Shown here: positions 15,258-23,537 of the stretch, one piece after another | How positions within the stretch are numbered: the stretch's first letter is position 1 | Layout: every line of letters begins with the position of its first letter | Assembly (NCBI GenBank): GCA_903896595.1 | Contig: CAITYL010000192.1 | Coordinates: 1-34,271, forward strand | Reading direction: 5' to 3' | Source: an uncultured Lentisphaerota bacterium | Lineage (GTDB): Bacteria > Verrucomicrobiota > Lentisphaeria > Oligosphaerales > CAITYL01 | DNA length: 34,271 nucleotides | Made by a program: the position numbers and the translations under genes | The notes under the pieces: model-generated | What the model saw: the letters and a program-made list of their open reading frames with translations, nothing else | What the model was told of the DNA's origin: nothing | Databases searched by the model: none

Positions 15258-16682
15258 TCACAACCACCCCCACTCTTGCAACTGTTGCTGGCTTTCGCTT
15301 GCGAACTTCGCACCGATGTCGCTGCGGTAGTACATGCGTGGAATGACGAGGTTGGCGAGGCGTTGATGGGTCGCTTCGCGGGCGTCGGCAACGGTGAGAC
15401 CGTGGCCGGTGACGTGCAGGGCGTAGCCGGTGTCGCCGCAAATTTCCCAGGTGCCGTCTGGCAAACGTAGCGCCTCCTCAAAGTGGTAATGGCTGAGTTC
15501 CCCGGCGTCCGGTGGTGCGTGAAAACGGATGCGGAGTCCGCAAGGCGAGAGTGGTGAACGGGTGGCTGGCGCTGCTTCCGTCTGGTACGGGAACGGCGGC
15601 GTGGCGGCGAGCACGGCGAGGCCGTAACCGCTTCGCCATTTGAGGTCGTAGGACTGGCCGGTGGCGATGGCATGCAGAAAACCGGCCCAGGGCGATTGGT
15701 GCAGTTCAATCTGGATGGCGTTTGCGGGATAGCCGAAGCGCGGGGTGAGTTCCAGCGGCCAGGCACCGTGCTCGTTGATGATGCAATTGACATCCATGTC
15801 GCCGTGGAAGCCGATCTTGCGCAGGTGCGGCATGAGCGGGGCAAGGACTTCATCGAATAAGCGGTTGCCGTCATCGCCATCGTACCACAGTAGCGTACCC
15901 ATTTCGCAGGTTTTCGGGCCGAGGTCGCCCGTGAAAAACTTTTTGTGCTCGACATTCAGTTCAATGGGGCCGATCCAGTCCGTGCCATTGAAGTAGCGGC
16001 CGACGCCGATCTCCACACCGTCCATGCGTTGTTGAAGAACAACATGGCTATCATTATCGGTGGCGTTCGCCTCCAATTGGCGGAGGACGTCGAGCACGTC
16101 CTCGCCAGACTCGAGTTGCCCAGCGTAGCAGAAGGTTTTTTCGGCATGCCCGTTCTGTTTGATGACCCAGCGGCCGCGTCGGGCTTCGATGAAGCGGATG
16201 GCGTCGCGCGCGGTGGGGAAATAATCGGTCGGCAGCGCACGGATACCGCAGTCCGCGAGCACGCGCTGGCAATACGGGCGGTCGTGTTCCAGACGGTCAG
16301 CGCCAGCGCAACCGCCAACCACGACATAGCCATCGCGGCGAAGATCATCCTGAAGCTGGCCGAAACCGGAATCGTCAAAGACAATGAGGCCCTCGCGGGT
16401 GACCCACGTGAGCGGCGTGGCAAGCGATGGCGGCACCACGGACGCGCACGGACTTTCACGGACTGGCACGGACGATGTACCGGGTGCCGCCCCATGCCTG
16501 CCTTCGTCCGTGTGTGTTCGTGCCAGTCCGTGTACGTCCGTGTAAACATGCTCCACCACGCCGCCCAAAATGCGGGCGTAGCGTTGGTCGGTGACAATGG
16601 CGCGCACCGCATTGCCTTCATCGACCAGGCGCCGACAGAGACTGGCACCGGAAAAGTCCCTGGAGATGAACAAGATGCGCAT
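15258..16682 (-). CDS. PurD-like ATP-grasp ligase with repeat-encoded insert
   Basis: A 474-residue protein resembling phosphoribosylamine-glycine ligase (PurD), which joins glycine to phosphoribosylamine with ATP in purine synthesis. The N-domain begins MRILFISRDFSGASLCRRLV. The ATP-grasp core follows with RWVIKQNGHAEKTFCYAG, the LQQRMDGVEIGVGRYF strand, and FHGDMDVNCIINEHG plus LELTPRFGYP near the metal site. PurD normally has NxRFGDPE there, so a divergent substrate is possible. Residues about 46-85 (YTDVHGLARTHTDE to PVRESPCASV) are encoded by array A4 and have no counterpart in the family. Without them the length is close to that of PurD. The ATG at 16682 is chosen because upstream codons are low-complexity. 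Confidence 0.65.
   Translation of the reverse strand: MRILFISRDFSGASLCRRLVDEGNAVRAIVTDQRYARILGGVVEHVYTDVHGLARTHTDEGRHGAAPGTSSVPVRESPCASVVPPSLATPLTWVTREGLIVFDDSGFGQLQDDLRRDGYVVVGGCAGADRLEHDRPYCQRVLADCGIRALPTDYFPTARDAIRFIEARRGRWVIKQNGHAEKTFCYAGQLESGEDVLDVLRQLEANATDNDSHVVLQQRMDGVEIGVGRYFNGTDWIGPIELNVEHKKFFTGDLGPKTCEMGTLLWYDGDDGNRLFDEVLAPLMPHLRKIGFHGDMDVNCIINEHGAWPLELTPRFGYPANAIQIELHQSPWAGFLHAIATGQSYDLKWRSGYGLAVLAATPPFPYQTEAAPATRSPLSPCGLRIRFHAPPDAGELSHYHFEEALRLPDGTWEICGDTGYALHVTGHGLTVADAREATHQRLANLVIPRMYYRSDIGAKFASESQQQLQEWGWL
16437..16542. repeat. Type A hairpin array A4 inside a gene
   Basis: Four CACGGAC cores (16437-16473), a 32-base loop and four right cores (16506-16542, one changed to GTTCGTG). 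It lies wholly within the PurD-like gene and is read through without a stop as TDVHG, ARTHTD and PVRESPCASV. The same amino-acid pattern appears in the four-helix-suffix genes, so the array is read in the same frame in unrelated proteins. Confidence 0.9.
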
Positions 16683-16743
16683 GATGCGGACGGGTGCTTC
16701 CGTTGCGGAGTCCGCTTTTTTCGTGCGGTGATCGCACAAAAAA

Positions 16744-16888
16744 AGGAGGGCGCGAACTCCAAGTTCGTGCCTCCTCTGAAGGGTTACGACGCCCCGTATC
16801 GGAAACAACAAACGAGGAGTCGCGCCCAGTGGGTGCGCTCCTCGCAGGTGCCGCTTCCGATACTCAGAAAAGTCGTAATTTTCAGAGG
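16744..16888. repeat. Nested stem-loops between divergent genes
   Basis: AGGAGG...CCTCCT with inner GAACT/AGTTCG (16744-16775) is followed by a longer nested stem. CCTCTGAAGGGTTACGAC (16773-16790) pairs with GTCGTAATTTTCAGAGG (16872-16888), GTATCGGAA (16796-16804) with TTCCGATAC (16855-16863), and CGAGGAG (16813-16819) with CTCCTCG (16838-16844). It lies between the PurD-like and TOTE genes, where both promoters should be. No gene is visible in 16683-17058. Confidence 0.8.
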
Positions 16889-17058
16889 AAACGATGACTG
16901 CGATAAACGCAAATCTATGATTTCAAAAACGTCGCCGTTCTTGAAATATTTGTCACCCTTAATTTCCCTGTGGAAGGCGGGAATGCAAACGCCGCCGTCT
17001 CAATTATGGTGGAGTGGGTTGATGACGGCGGGCTGGAACTGATGTTGAGGGGTGGCGG

Positions 17059-19575
17059 TTGCTTGGAGCAGTGGTTGTGGAACCGGTTGACATACAGGTC
17101 GAACGCGTGAAGGCGGAGCTTGCCAGGCTTGAATGCCGGCGAAGTGAGTTGCAGGACGTCTTGAAACGGCTTGAGGCGTTGCCGAGACAACCGGCCTTGC
17201 GGTTTCAGGTGGCGTCCGCATTGTCGTCCGGCGAGGCACTCAACCAGCAGTCGCCAGAAAACGCGAAAATCGCGCTGTTCCGGAGTCTGTTCCGTGGGCG
17301 GATGGATGTTTTTCCTCGGCGTTTTGAGAGTGCCACCACGGGGCGTAGCGGGTACCAACCGTGCTGCCGTAATGAATGGAAGCGCGGTGTATGTGAAAAG
17401 CCGCGGGTGAAATGTGCGGAGTGTGCGCGTCGGGAGTTTGTTCCGGTTTCCGATGACGTGATCCGATGCCATCTGACGGGGCAGGCGCCGGAGACGTGGC
17501 GGCGCGAGAATTTTGTCGCGGGTGTGTACCCGTTGCTGGAGGATGAAACCTGCTGGTTTGTGGCGGCGGATTTCGATAAAAGTTCCTGGCAAGCTGATGT
17601 GGCGGCGTTCCGGGATACGTGCATGGAAATGGGCGTGCCCGTGGCGATTGAACGTTCGCGCTCGGGAAACGGCGCGCACGCATGGGTGTTTTTCGCCGAA
17701 CCGGTACCGGCGGCGCTGGCACGCCGGATGGCCACTTTTGTCCTCACCCGGACGATGATGAACCGTCCGGAGTTGGGTATGGATTCCTATGATCGGCTAT
17801 TCCCGAACCAGGACGTGATGCCCAAGGGCGGGTTTGGCAATTTGATTGCGCTGCCATTGCAGAAAGCGCCGCGCGCCGCCGGGAACAGCGTGTTTGTGGA
17901 CGATGCTTTTGTGCCGCATGCCGACCAATGGGCGTATTTGTCTGAAGTTCCACGGATGTCACGCGCGGCAGTGGATTCCATTGCTGAGAGGGTTGCCACG
18001 CCGGGGCAGGCGCTGGGACTTGAAAAGGTGGAGCCTATCGCAGACGAAAAAGAGCCATGGCTGCGGTTGCCATCGGGGCGTGCCGTGGAACCGGTGTATG
18101 CCGGACCGAAGCCGGAACAGGTCACGGTTGTGCTGGGGAATCAGATTTACCTTGCAATAGATGGATTGCCGCCGCCGTTGCGGAACGAGTTGATCCGGCT
18201 GGCGGCGTTTCCCAATCCAGAGTTTTTCCAAGCGCAGGCCTTGCGCCTGCCGATATTCAACGTGCCACGGGTCATCTGTTGCCATGAGGCGTTGCCGCAA
18301 CATATTGGACTTCCCCGTGGTGTGCTTCAGGCGGTGTTGGATGTTTTTTCACGCTGGGGTATTGATGCCGAAGTCCGGGATGAGCGGTTTCCCGGCGTCA
18401 GGATCAAGGTCAAATTCAAGGGAGAACTTCGCCCCGGGCAGCGGGTTGCGCTGAGGGCGCTGCATGCGCATGATACAGGCGTGCTCGCGGCTTCAACCGC
18501 CTTTGGAAAAACTGTCCTGGCAGCCAAAATGATTGCGGAGCGCAAGGTCAACACGCTGATCTTGGTTCACTCGCGGCAGTTGCTTGACCAGTGGCTGGAA
18601 CGGCTGGCAGCGTTTTTGGAGATCGCGCCAAAGTCCGTCGGCCAAATCCGGGGCGGAAAAGACAAGCCGACGGGCGTTATTGACGTGGCGACGATACAAA
18701 GTCTCGTGCGCAAAGGCGTCGTGGACGACCGTGTCGCGGCGTACGGTCAGGTGATCGTGGACGAATGCCACCATATCTCCGCGCAGAGTTTTGAATCGGT
18801 GGCCAGGCAGTGCAAGGCGCGGTATGTGCTGGGATTGTCGGCAACGGTAAAACGCAAGGACGGCCATCATCCGATCATTTTCATGCAATGCGGTCCGGTC
18901 CGGTTCGAGATCACCGATCAGCAGGCGGCCGATGCCCGGCCGTTCGCGCATTTTGTGATTCCGCATTTCACCGAATTTCGCATGCCGTTCGGCGAGGGGG
19001 AAAAACCGCCCGCGTATTCGGTGCATCAGGTTTTTCAAACGGTGCTGCAAGACGCTGGGCGGAATGCACGGATTGTGGCCGATGTTCGGCAGTCGTTGCG
19101 GGAGGGGCGCAATCCATTGGTCCTGACCGAACGCCTGGAACACTTGGAGGCGCTGGCGCAGCTTCTTGCGGAACAGGGAGAACAGGTGTTTGTTCTGCGG
19201 GGCGGCATGGGGTTGAAAGAGAAACGGCGGCTGATGGCGGAGTACAATGCGGATCAAACCGGTACGTCCCGTGTTCTACTTTCGACCGGGCGTTTTCTCG
19301 GAGAAGGCTTTGATGATGCGCGGTTGGACACTCTGTTCCTGGCGTTTCCGGTTTCCTGGCGCGGCACGTTGACGCAATATGCCGGGCGCTTGCACCGGCT
19401 GTGCGAGGGCAAGAAACAAGTTGTCATCCACGATTACGCGGACACGAAAGATCCGCTGCTCGCCGCCATGTACCGCCGCCGTTGCACCGGTTACCGCGCC
19501 ATCGGCTATGAGTTATTGGACGGCCGGGCATTGCCGTTGGGGCAAGGCGGTTTGGTCCGGTCACGGCACCTGTGA
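17059..19575 (+). CDS. TOTE-type primase-helicase fusion
   Basis: An 838-residue fusion. A short coiled coil (residues 14-42) and a zinc-binding segment with C103, C112, C119 and C122 precede an archaeo-eukaryotic primase domain of the TOTE conflict-system type. Its catalytic signs are DFD (171-173) in WFVAADFDK, and SGNGAHAW (202-209). A superfamily 2 helicase follows: Walker A STAFGKT (479-485), DECHH (568-572), an SAT motif near 593, and QYAGRLHR (773-780) as motif VI. All motifs look intact. TOTE proteins are thought to act in conflicts with mobile elements or in DNA replication/repair. The start is a TTG with GAGGGG upstream; a GTG at 17077 is also possible. It is divergent from the PurD-like gene. 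Confidence 0.85.
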   Translation: MLGAVVVEPVDIQVERVKAELARLECRRSELQDVLKRLEALPRQPALRFQVASALSSGEALNQQSPENAKIALFRSLFRGRMDVFPRRFESATTGRSGYQPCCRNEWKRGVCEKPRVKCAECARREFVPVSDDVIRCHLTGQAPETWRRENFVAGVYPLLEDETCWFVAADFDKSSWQADVAAFRDTCMEMGVPVAIERSRSGNGAHAWVFFAEPVPAALARRMATFVLTRTMMNRPELGMDSYDRLFPNQDVMPKGGFGNLIALPLQKAPRAAGNSVFVDDAFVPHADQWAYLSEVPRMSRAAVDSIAERVATPGQALGLEKVEPIADEKEPWLRLPSGRAVEPVYAGPKPEQVTVVLGNQIYLAIDGLPPPLRNELIRLAAFPNPEFFQAQALRLPIFNVPRVICCHEALPQHIGLPRGVLQAVLDVFSRWGIDAEVRDERFPGVRIKVKFKGELRPGQRVALRALHAHDTGVLAASTAFGKTVLAAKMIAERKVNTLILVHSRQLLDQWLERLAAFLEIAPKSVGQIRGGKDKPTGVIDVATIQSLVRKGVVDDRVAAYGQVIVDECHHISAQSFESVARQCKARYVLGLSATVKRKDGHHPIIFMQCGPVRFEITDQQAADARPFAHFVIPHFTEFRMPFGEGEKPPAYSVHQVFQTVLQDAGRNARIVADVRQSLREGRNPLVLTERLEHLEALAQLLAEQGEQVFVLRGGMGLKEKRRLMAEYNADQTGTSRVLLSTGRFLGEGFDDARLDTLFLAFPVSWRGTLTQYAGRLHRLCEGKKQVVIHDYADTKDPLLAAMYRRRCTGYRAIGYELLDGRALPLGQGGLVRSRHL

Positions 19576-19601
19576 CGGGGGGGCTTTGGGAGTGTGCCAA
19601 G

Positions 19602-20318
19602 TCATTGAGGACGGGTGGCGCGGTTCTGCGAACGCACCCGGTAAAGCCGTTCGGTGAAGCCGCCCTCCTGTGCGAACGCCTGTTCCAAAGCTGCCAACTG
19701 GCGATCCAAAAGCAGGCAGGCCAGGTTGAGCAACGACAGCGCCGCATTGGCCGCCAGCACGGCGGAGGGCAGGGGGCGGTCTGGTGGTGTTGCACGGACA
19801 CCCACGGACTGGCACGAACCAGCACGGACTGGTATGGGTGCAGGCGCCGTGTACCCCGTCCGTGCCTGTCCGTGTAGGTCCGTGCTCGTCCGTGGGCGCA
19901 TGCCGGTTTGCTCCTGTATTTTGCGCTCTTCGGCCACCCACTGCCGCACCTCGGCCAGTGTGTTACAGCGCCGCTCCTTGAAACGCATCAGCGCCGGATG
20001 CTTGGGCGGCAGCGGTTCCCAGCCGTGGTCCCGCAGAAATTTCGTGTAATCGAGCAACAATTCTTCCAGGCTCGCCCGTGCCACGTCCGTCAGGCGGATT
20101 TCGCTTTTCTTGGACGTGCCGGAGGTCTGGCTGCCCTCGGCGATGTTCCGCGTTCCCGAGCGCGCGGCCTGCACCATTTGGTCGTGTGTGCGGCTGCGCT
20201 TGTCGATGTAACAGTCGCAAAACTGCACCGTCACATCATAGAGCAACTCCGCTACTTGGAAACTTTTCAGGTGACGGTAGCCGCCGTGCGGCAGAATGAT
20301 GGGGGCGTGGGGTGGCAT
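19602..20318 (-). CDS. Four-helix-bundle protein with suffix domain (copy 2)
   Basis: A complete 238-residue member of the family named for a four-helix bundle followed by a conserved suffix. The core spans residues about 10-135: HGGYRHLKSFQVAELLYDVT, RTHDQMVQAARSGTRNIAEG (44-63), and SLEELLLDYTKFLRDHGWEP. It is related to proteins encoded in 23S rRNA intervening sequences. The suffix (NAALSLLNLACLLLDRQLAA near 191-210, GGFTERLYRVRS near 219-230) ends the protein. Residues about 140-178 are encoded by array A5 and replace the usual linker. An ATG at 20327 is an alternative start. It converges with the TOTE gene, 26 bases apart. The four-helix family may bind nucleic acid; the exact role is unknown. 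Confidence 0.8.
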   Translation of the reverse strand: MPPHAPIILPHGGYRHLKSFQVAELLYDVTVQFCDCYIDKRSRTHDQMVQAARSGTRNIAEGSQTSGTSKKSEIRLTDVARASLEELLLDYTKFLRDHGWEPLPPKHPALMRFKERRCNTLAEVRQWVAEERKIQEQTGMRPRTSTDLHGQARTGYTAPAPIPVRAGSCQSVGVRATPPDRPLPSAVLAANAALSLLNLACLLLDRQLAALEQAFAQEGGFTERLYRVRSQNRATRPQ

Positions 20319-20459
20319 GGTGTGCATGTTTTGGGGGAAGGCTAAATCTGTTTATGGTTATAAAAATAAGTGTTTTTGTGGAGAATGCAAGTGGCGCTGG
20401 CACGGACGTACACGGACTAGCACGGACCTACACGGACGCAGTCGTGGCGCCAAAACCGG
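19671..20459. repeat. Right member of a long direct repeat
   Basis: Same orientation as 12051-12612 and without the 228-bp deletion. It contains most of the complete four-helix-suffix gene, array A5, the AT-rich upstream block and the left arm of A6. Recombination between the two members would remove or duplicate about 7.6 kb. Confidence 0.8.
19793..19894. repeat. Type A hairpin array A5 inside a gene
   Basis: Four left cores (19793-19829, one CACGAAC), a 28-base loop and four right cores (19858-19894). It is exactly as long as its counterpart A1 (102 bases, a multiple of three), but the spacers differ. It is translated in frame within the four-helix-suffix protein. Confidence 0.9.
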
Positions 20460-20589
20460 GGCACGCCACGGTGTCCGTGCTGGTCCGTGCTGGTCCGTGC
20501 TGGTCCGTGCTGGTCCGTGCGCGTCCGTGTAGGTCCGTGTAGGTCCGTGTAGGTCCGTGTAGGTCCGTGCGCGTCCGTGTAGGTCCGTG
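20401..20589. repeat. Type A array A6, strongly asymmetric
   Basis: Four CACGGAC cores on the left (20401-20437) but twelve GTCCGTG cores on the right (20473-20589). Right-hand spacers occur in runs: CTG four times, CGC, TAG four times, CGC, TAG. The loop contains GTGGCG and CGCCAC, able to pair. It lies between the divergent four-helix-suffix and VWA genes; the stretch 20319-20640 holds no gene. Confidence 0.9.
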
Positions 20590-20605
20590 CGCGCAAGCCA
20601 GCGTA

Positions 20606-20627
20606 CCTCAAAAGAGGCTTCCCAACT
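20606..20627. repeat. Terminal fragment of the MITE-like element
   Basis: CCTCAAAAGAGGCTTCCCAA resembles the right end of copies II and III (CCTCAAAAGGGGGTTCCCAAC). It lies just before the VWA gene start at 20641 and probably is a remnant. Confidence 0.5.
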
Positions 20628-20640
20628 TATATTGACCGTC

Positions 20641-22875
20641 ATGCCACTGGCCGCCATCACGTTTGATCCTGCCCTGCCCGTCTGGCTCATGGCTGTGCTG
20701 GTGCTGGCGGCCTTGGCGGTGACCTGGGCGGGGTTGCGCCGGGCCGCGGTGCCGCCGCTGGCGCGCTGGGCGCTGCTGGCGCTGCGCACCGCGGCGCTGC
20801 TGTTGCTGGCCTGGCTGGCCCTGCTGCCCGAGTGGCGCGATCACCACACCGAAACCGATCTCCCGGTGCTGGCCCTGGCCGTGGATCTCTCGGCCAGCAT
20901 GACCGACCGCCCCAAGACCCTGGCCGGCACCCCCGCCCGCGCCGAACAGGCCCGGGCGTTTCTGGACGCCGCGGCCACCCGCCGGCGCCTGGAGCAGTTT
21001 CAACTGTGGCGCACCGGCCTGGGCGACAGCCTGGAAGAAGGGCTGCCCGCCGACCCCGCCCGCCTCACCTTCACCGCCGGCCGCAGCGCCCTCGGCGCGG
21101 GACTCAACACCCTGGCCACCCGCCTCCAAGGCCAAAACGCCGCCGGCATCCTGCTGCTCAGCGACGGCCTGGACAGTTCCGGCGAACCGCCCGGAGACCC
21201 CCTTCTTCGCACCCCGGTCTTTTGCCTGGAACTGGAGCCCCCGGTGGCGGCGGACGCCGCCATTCCCCCGGACGCCTGGATCGCCGACCTGGCCGCGCCC
21301 CGACGCGTGGTCGTCGGCTGGGACGCCCGCGTGGACCTCCTGGTCCGCCGCCGCGGCGGCGACACCGGCCCCGCCGTCATGACCCTCAAACTGCTGCGGG
21401 ACGGCAAGGAGGAAAACCGCGAGAAAATCGAATTCGCCGCCGGTGAGACCTTCCGCCAGGCCGCCTTTACCGTCACCCCCAAGGAGCAGGGGCATCTTCT
21501 GTGGCGCGTGGAACTGGAAACGCCGCCCGGCGACAGCCTCCCCGACAATAATGCCCGCGAGTTCGTCATCGAAGTCACCGACCCCCAGAACCGCGTGCTC
21601 TATCTGGAGGGCGCGCCGCGCTGGGAGTTCAAATACCTCAAGCGCGCCCTGCAGGCGGACAAAAACCTGATGCTCGAAGCCTACGCCCTCTCCGGCGCCG
21701 GCGGCTTCGTCTCTTTCCAGGCCGGCCGCAACGGCCGCGCCAACACCCCCCCGGCCCTGACCCGCGAAGGGCTGGCCCCCTACAAGGTCGTCATCATCGG
21801 CAACCTGCCGGCCGGCGCGCCCAAGCCCGAGGAAATGAAGGCCCTGGCCGCCTTTGCCGAGGCCGGCGGCGGCCTGTTGCTGGCGGGTGGCCCGGACAGT
21901 TTCAGCGCCGGCGGCTGGGTCCAGGCGCCAGACTGGCGCGACCTGCTACCCGCCCACCCCGGCCCCGCCGGCGCCAAACTGCGCGACGGCCGCTTCACCG
22001 TCACCCTCACCCCCGCCGGCAAGACCCATCCCGCCACCCAGGGCCTGGCCCCTGACGGTACCGCGCTGCCCCCCCTGCTCTCACTGTGGAGTCCGGCCGC
22101 GCCTGCCGCCGGCGGCATGACCCTGCTGGCCACCGCCGCCGACGAACCCGCCCTGGCGGTCCGCCGCTACGGCCAGGGCCGCGTCGCCCTGCTGCTCAGC
22201 GATTCCTTCTGGCGCTGGCAGCTCGGCGATGCGGAGTCTGCCGGCGCCAAAAGCGCCTATGCCCGCCTGATGACCCAGCTCGTGGCCTGGCTCGCCCCCG
22301 CCGGCCGCGACAGCGCCGGTGACGGCATCCTCCAGCTTCTCACCTCCGCCGCCGAAGTGGAAACCCGCCAGCAAGTGACCGTCGGCGCCCTGATCCAGCG
22401 CGACGGCCAGCCGGTCGCCACCCCCCTGGTCTGCCAGATCACCGGCCCCAACGGCCAGCGACAAACGCTGGACATGGCGTCCGAAACCCTCGGCACCGAA
22501 CTGGGCCTGCTCCGCCCCACCCCCGGCCGGGTCTGCGAATTCACCCCCGAGACGCCGGGCCGTTACGACCTGCAAGTGGTCAGCCGCGACGGCGTCTACA
22601 GCGTCCAAACCCTGGTCCTGGTGCAGCCGCCCCGGGGCGAGATCACCGGCGCCCCCGCCAACCGCGCTTGGCTCCAGGAACTGGCGCGCGCCACCGGCGG
22701 CCGCTACGCCACCTGGGACGACCGCGAGGCGCTCCTGGCCGCCATCCCCTGCCAGCCCCGCGAACGCCAGGTCAATCTCGAGGAACCGCTGTGGCCCAAG
22801 ACCCCCTGGCTCCTCCTCGCCCTCGCCTGCCTCTGCACCGAATGGTGGTGGCGCCGCAAACTCCGCCTGACCTGA
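20641..22875 (+). CDS. VWA and glutamine-amidotransferase-like membrane protein
   Basis: A 744-residue protein with two N-terminal membrane helices (residues about 12-30 and 42-60). A von Willebrand A domain has MIDAS motif DLSAS at residues 82-86. A middle beta-sandwich-like region and a class-I glutamine-amidotransferase-like domain follow (VLYLEGAPRWEFKYLKRAL near 320; YKVVIIGNLPAG, then AEAGGGLLLAGGPDSFSAGG near 405-425). A C-terminal membrane helix (WLLLALACLCTEWWW) closes the protein. The catalytic Cys-His pair of true amidotransferases is not evident, so this domain is probably structural. Such genes usually follow a BatA/VWA gene like the one at 4780. The ATG at 20641 is chosen over 20587, which would translate repeat DNA. 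Confidence 0.75.
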   Translation: MPLAAITFDPALPVWLMAVLVLAALAVTWAGLRRAAVPPLARWALLALRTAALLLLAWLALLPEWRDHHTETDLPVLALAVDLSASMTDRPKTLAGTPARAEQARAFLDAAATRRRLEQFQLWRTGLGDSLEEGLPADPARLTFTAGRSALGAGLNTLATRLQGQNAAGILLLSDGLDSSGEPPGDPLLRTPVFCLELEPPVAADAAIPPDAWIADLAAPRRVVVGWDARVDLLVRRRGGDTGPAVMTLKLLRDGKEENREKIEFAAGETFRQAAFTVTPKEQGHLLWRVELETPPGDSLPDNNAREFVIEVTDPQNRVLYLEGAPRWEFKYLKRALQADKNLMLEAYALSGAGGFVSFQAGRNGRANTPPALTREGLAPYKVVIIGNLPAGAPKPEEMKALAAFAEAGGGLLLAGGPDSFSAGGWVQAPDWRDLLPAHPGPAGAKLRDGRFTVTLTPAGKTHPATQGLAPDGTALPPLLSLWSPAAPAAGGMTLLATAADEPALAVRRYGQGRVALLLSDSFWRWQLGDAESAGAKSAYARLMTQLVAWLAPAGRDSAGDGILQLLTSAAEVETRQQVTVGALIQRDGQPVATPLVCQITGPNGQRQTLDMASETLGTELGLLRPTPGRVCEFTPETPGRYDLQVVSRDGVYSVQTLVLVQPPRGEITGAPANRAWLQELARATGGRYATWDDREALLAAIPCQPRERQVNLEEPLWPKTPWLLLALACLCTEWWWRRKLRLT

Positions 22876-22934
22876 CCCCGCCCCATAACCATCCCGCCGG
22901 CGGAGACCGCAACCAACGCCCCCCCCCGATACTA

Positions 22935-23006
22935 TTCTCTCGCCAAGATCGCCAAGCACGCCAAGAAATACCATTCATTGAATTTCTTCGTGCCTGTGTG
23001 AGAGAA
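22935..23006. repeat. Type B hairpin
   Basis: The left arm TTCTCTCGCCAAGATCGCC, continued by AAGCACGCCAAGAAAT, pairs imperfectly with ATTTCTTCGTGCCTGTGTG then AGAGAA. It lies after the VWA/amidotransferase-like gene. The whole interval 22876-23537 holds only repeats and no credible gene. Confidence 0.75.
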
Positions 23007-23088
23007 TGGTTGTATCGTGCGTTTCCGCGTCTGGCGCCAGCGTGTCCACTCCCGCGATGCGGAACTGCCATGCCTTCAGATTTTCCGG

Positions 23089-23170
23089 ATGTCCTTTGCG
23101 TGCTTGGCGATCTTGGCGAGAGAAAAATTAAATCATTGCCTCTCGCCAAGATCGCGGAGATCGCAAAGGC
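23089..23170. repeat. Type B arms in reverse order
   Basis: A right-type arm (TTTGCGTGCTTGGCGATC then TTGGCGAGAGAAAA) is followed by a left-type arm (CTCTCGCCAAGATCGCGG then AGATCGCAAAGG) about ten bases later. The right-type arm could also close a larger loop with the left arm at 22935. This suggests overlapping or inserted copies. Confidence 0.7.
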
Positions 23171-23382
23171 AAACCCCAAAAATCATCCGCCAAACTTCGC
23201 CACCACGAAGAGTCTCCCGACCACGTGCTACAGCGTGGATGGAACGGGACTGGCCGGGTACACGGTTGAACAGACTGGCGTTAGCCGTCCACCGGCCCAA
23301 CCACAACCAAACAATAATTAGCCTCTTTATGCGTTAATATAAACAGATGGATTTCTCGCCAAGGAAGAATGAAAATACCAAA

Positions 23383-23481
23383 TTTTCTCTCGCAAAGATC
23401 GCCAAGCACGCCAAGAAAATCCCTAAAACGCCATTTCCTGAAATTTCCTTTGCGATCTCTGCGATCTTGGCGAGAGAAAAA
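23383..23481. repeat. Type B hairpin before the GxxExxY gene
   Basis: A complete hairpin: CTCTCGCAAAGATCGCCAAG then CACGCCAAGAAAAT on the left, TTTCCTTTGCGATCTCTGCG then ATCTTGGCGAGAG on the right. It ends 57 bases before the GxxExxY start codon and has a matching hairpin directly after that gene. Confidence 0.85.
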
Positions 23482-23537
23482 TTCAAATCATTCACCTGCT
23501 CAGAAAATACACAAAACCGCCGGAAAGGAGCCGGAAA

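Noticed and set aside
20401..20589. CRISPR-like array
   Set aside because: Repeats are 7 bp with 3-bp spacers, the arms are inverted, and no cas genes are present.
22668..23321. Plus-strand frame of 217 codons after the VWA gene
   Set aside because: It consists of the end of the VWA gene in another frame and translated type B repeats (FSRQDRQARQ).
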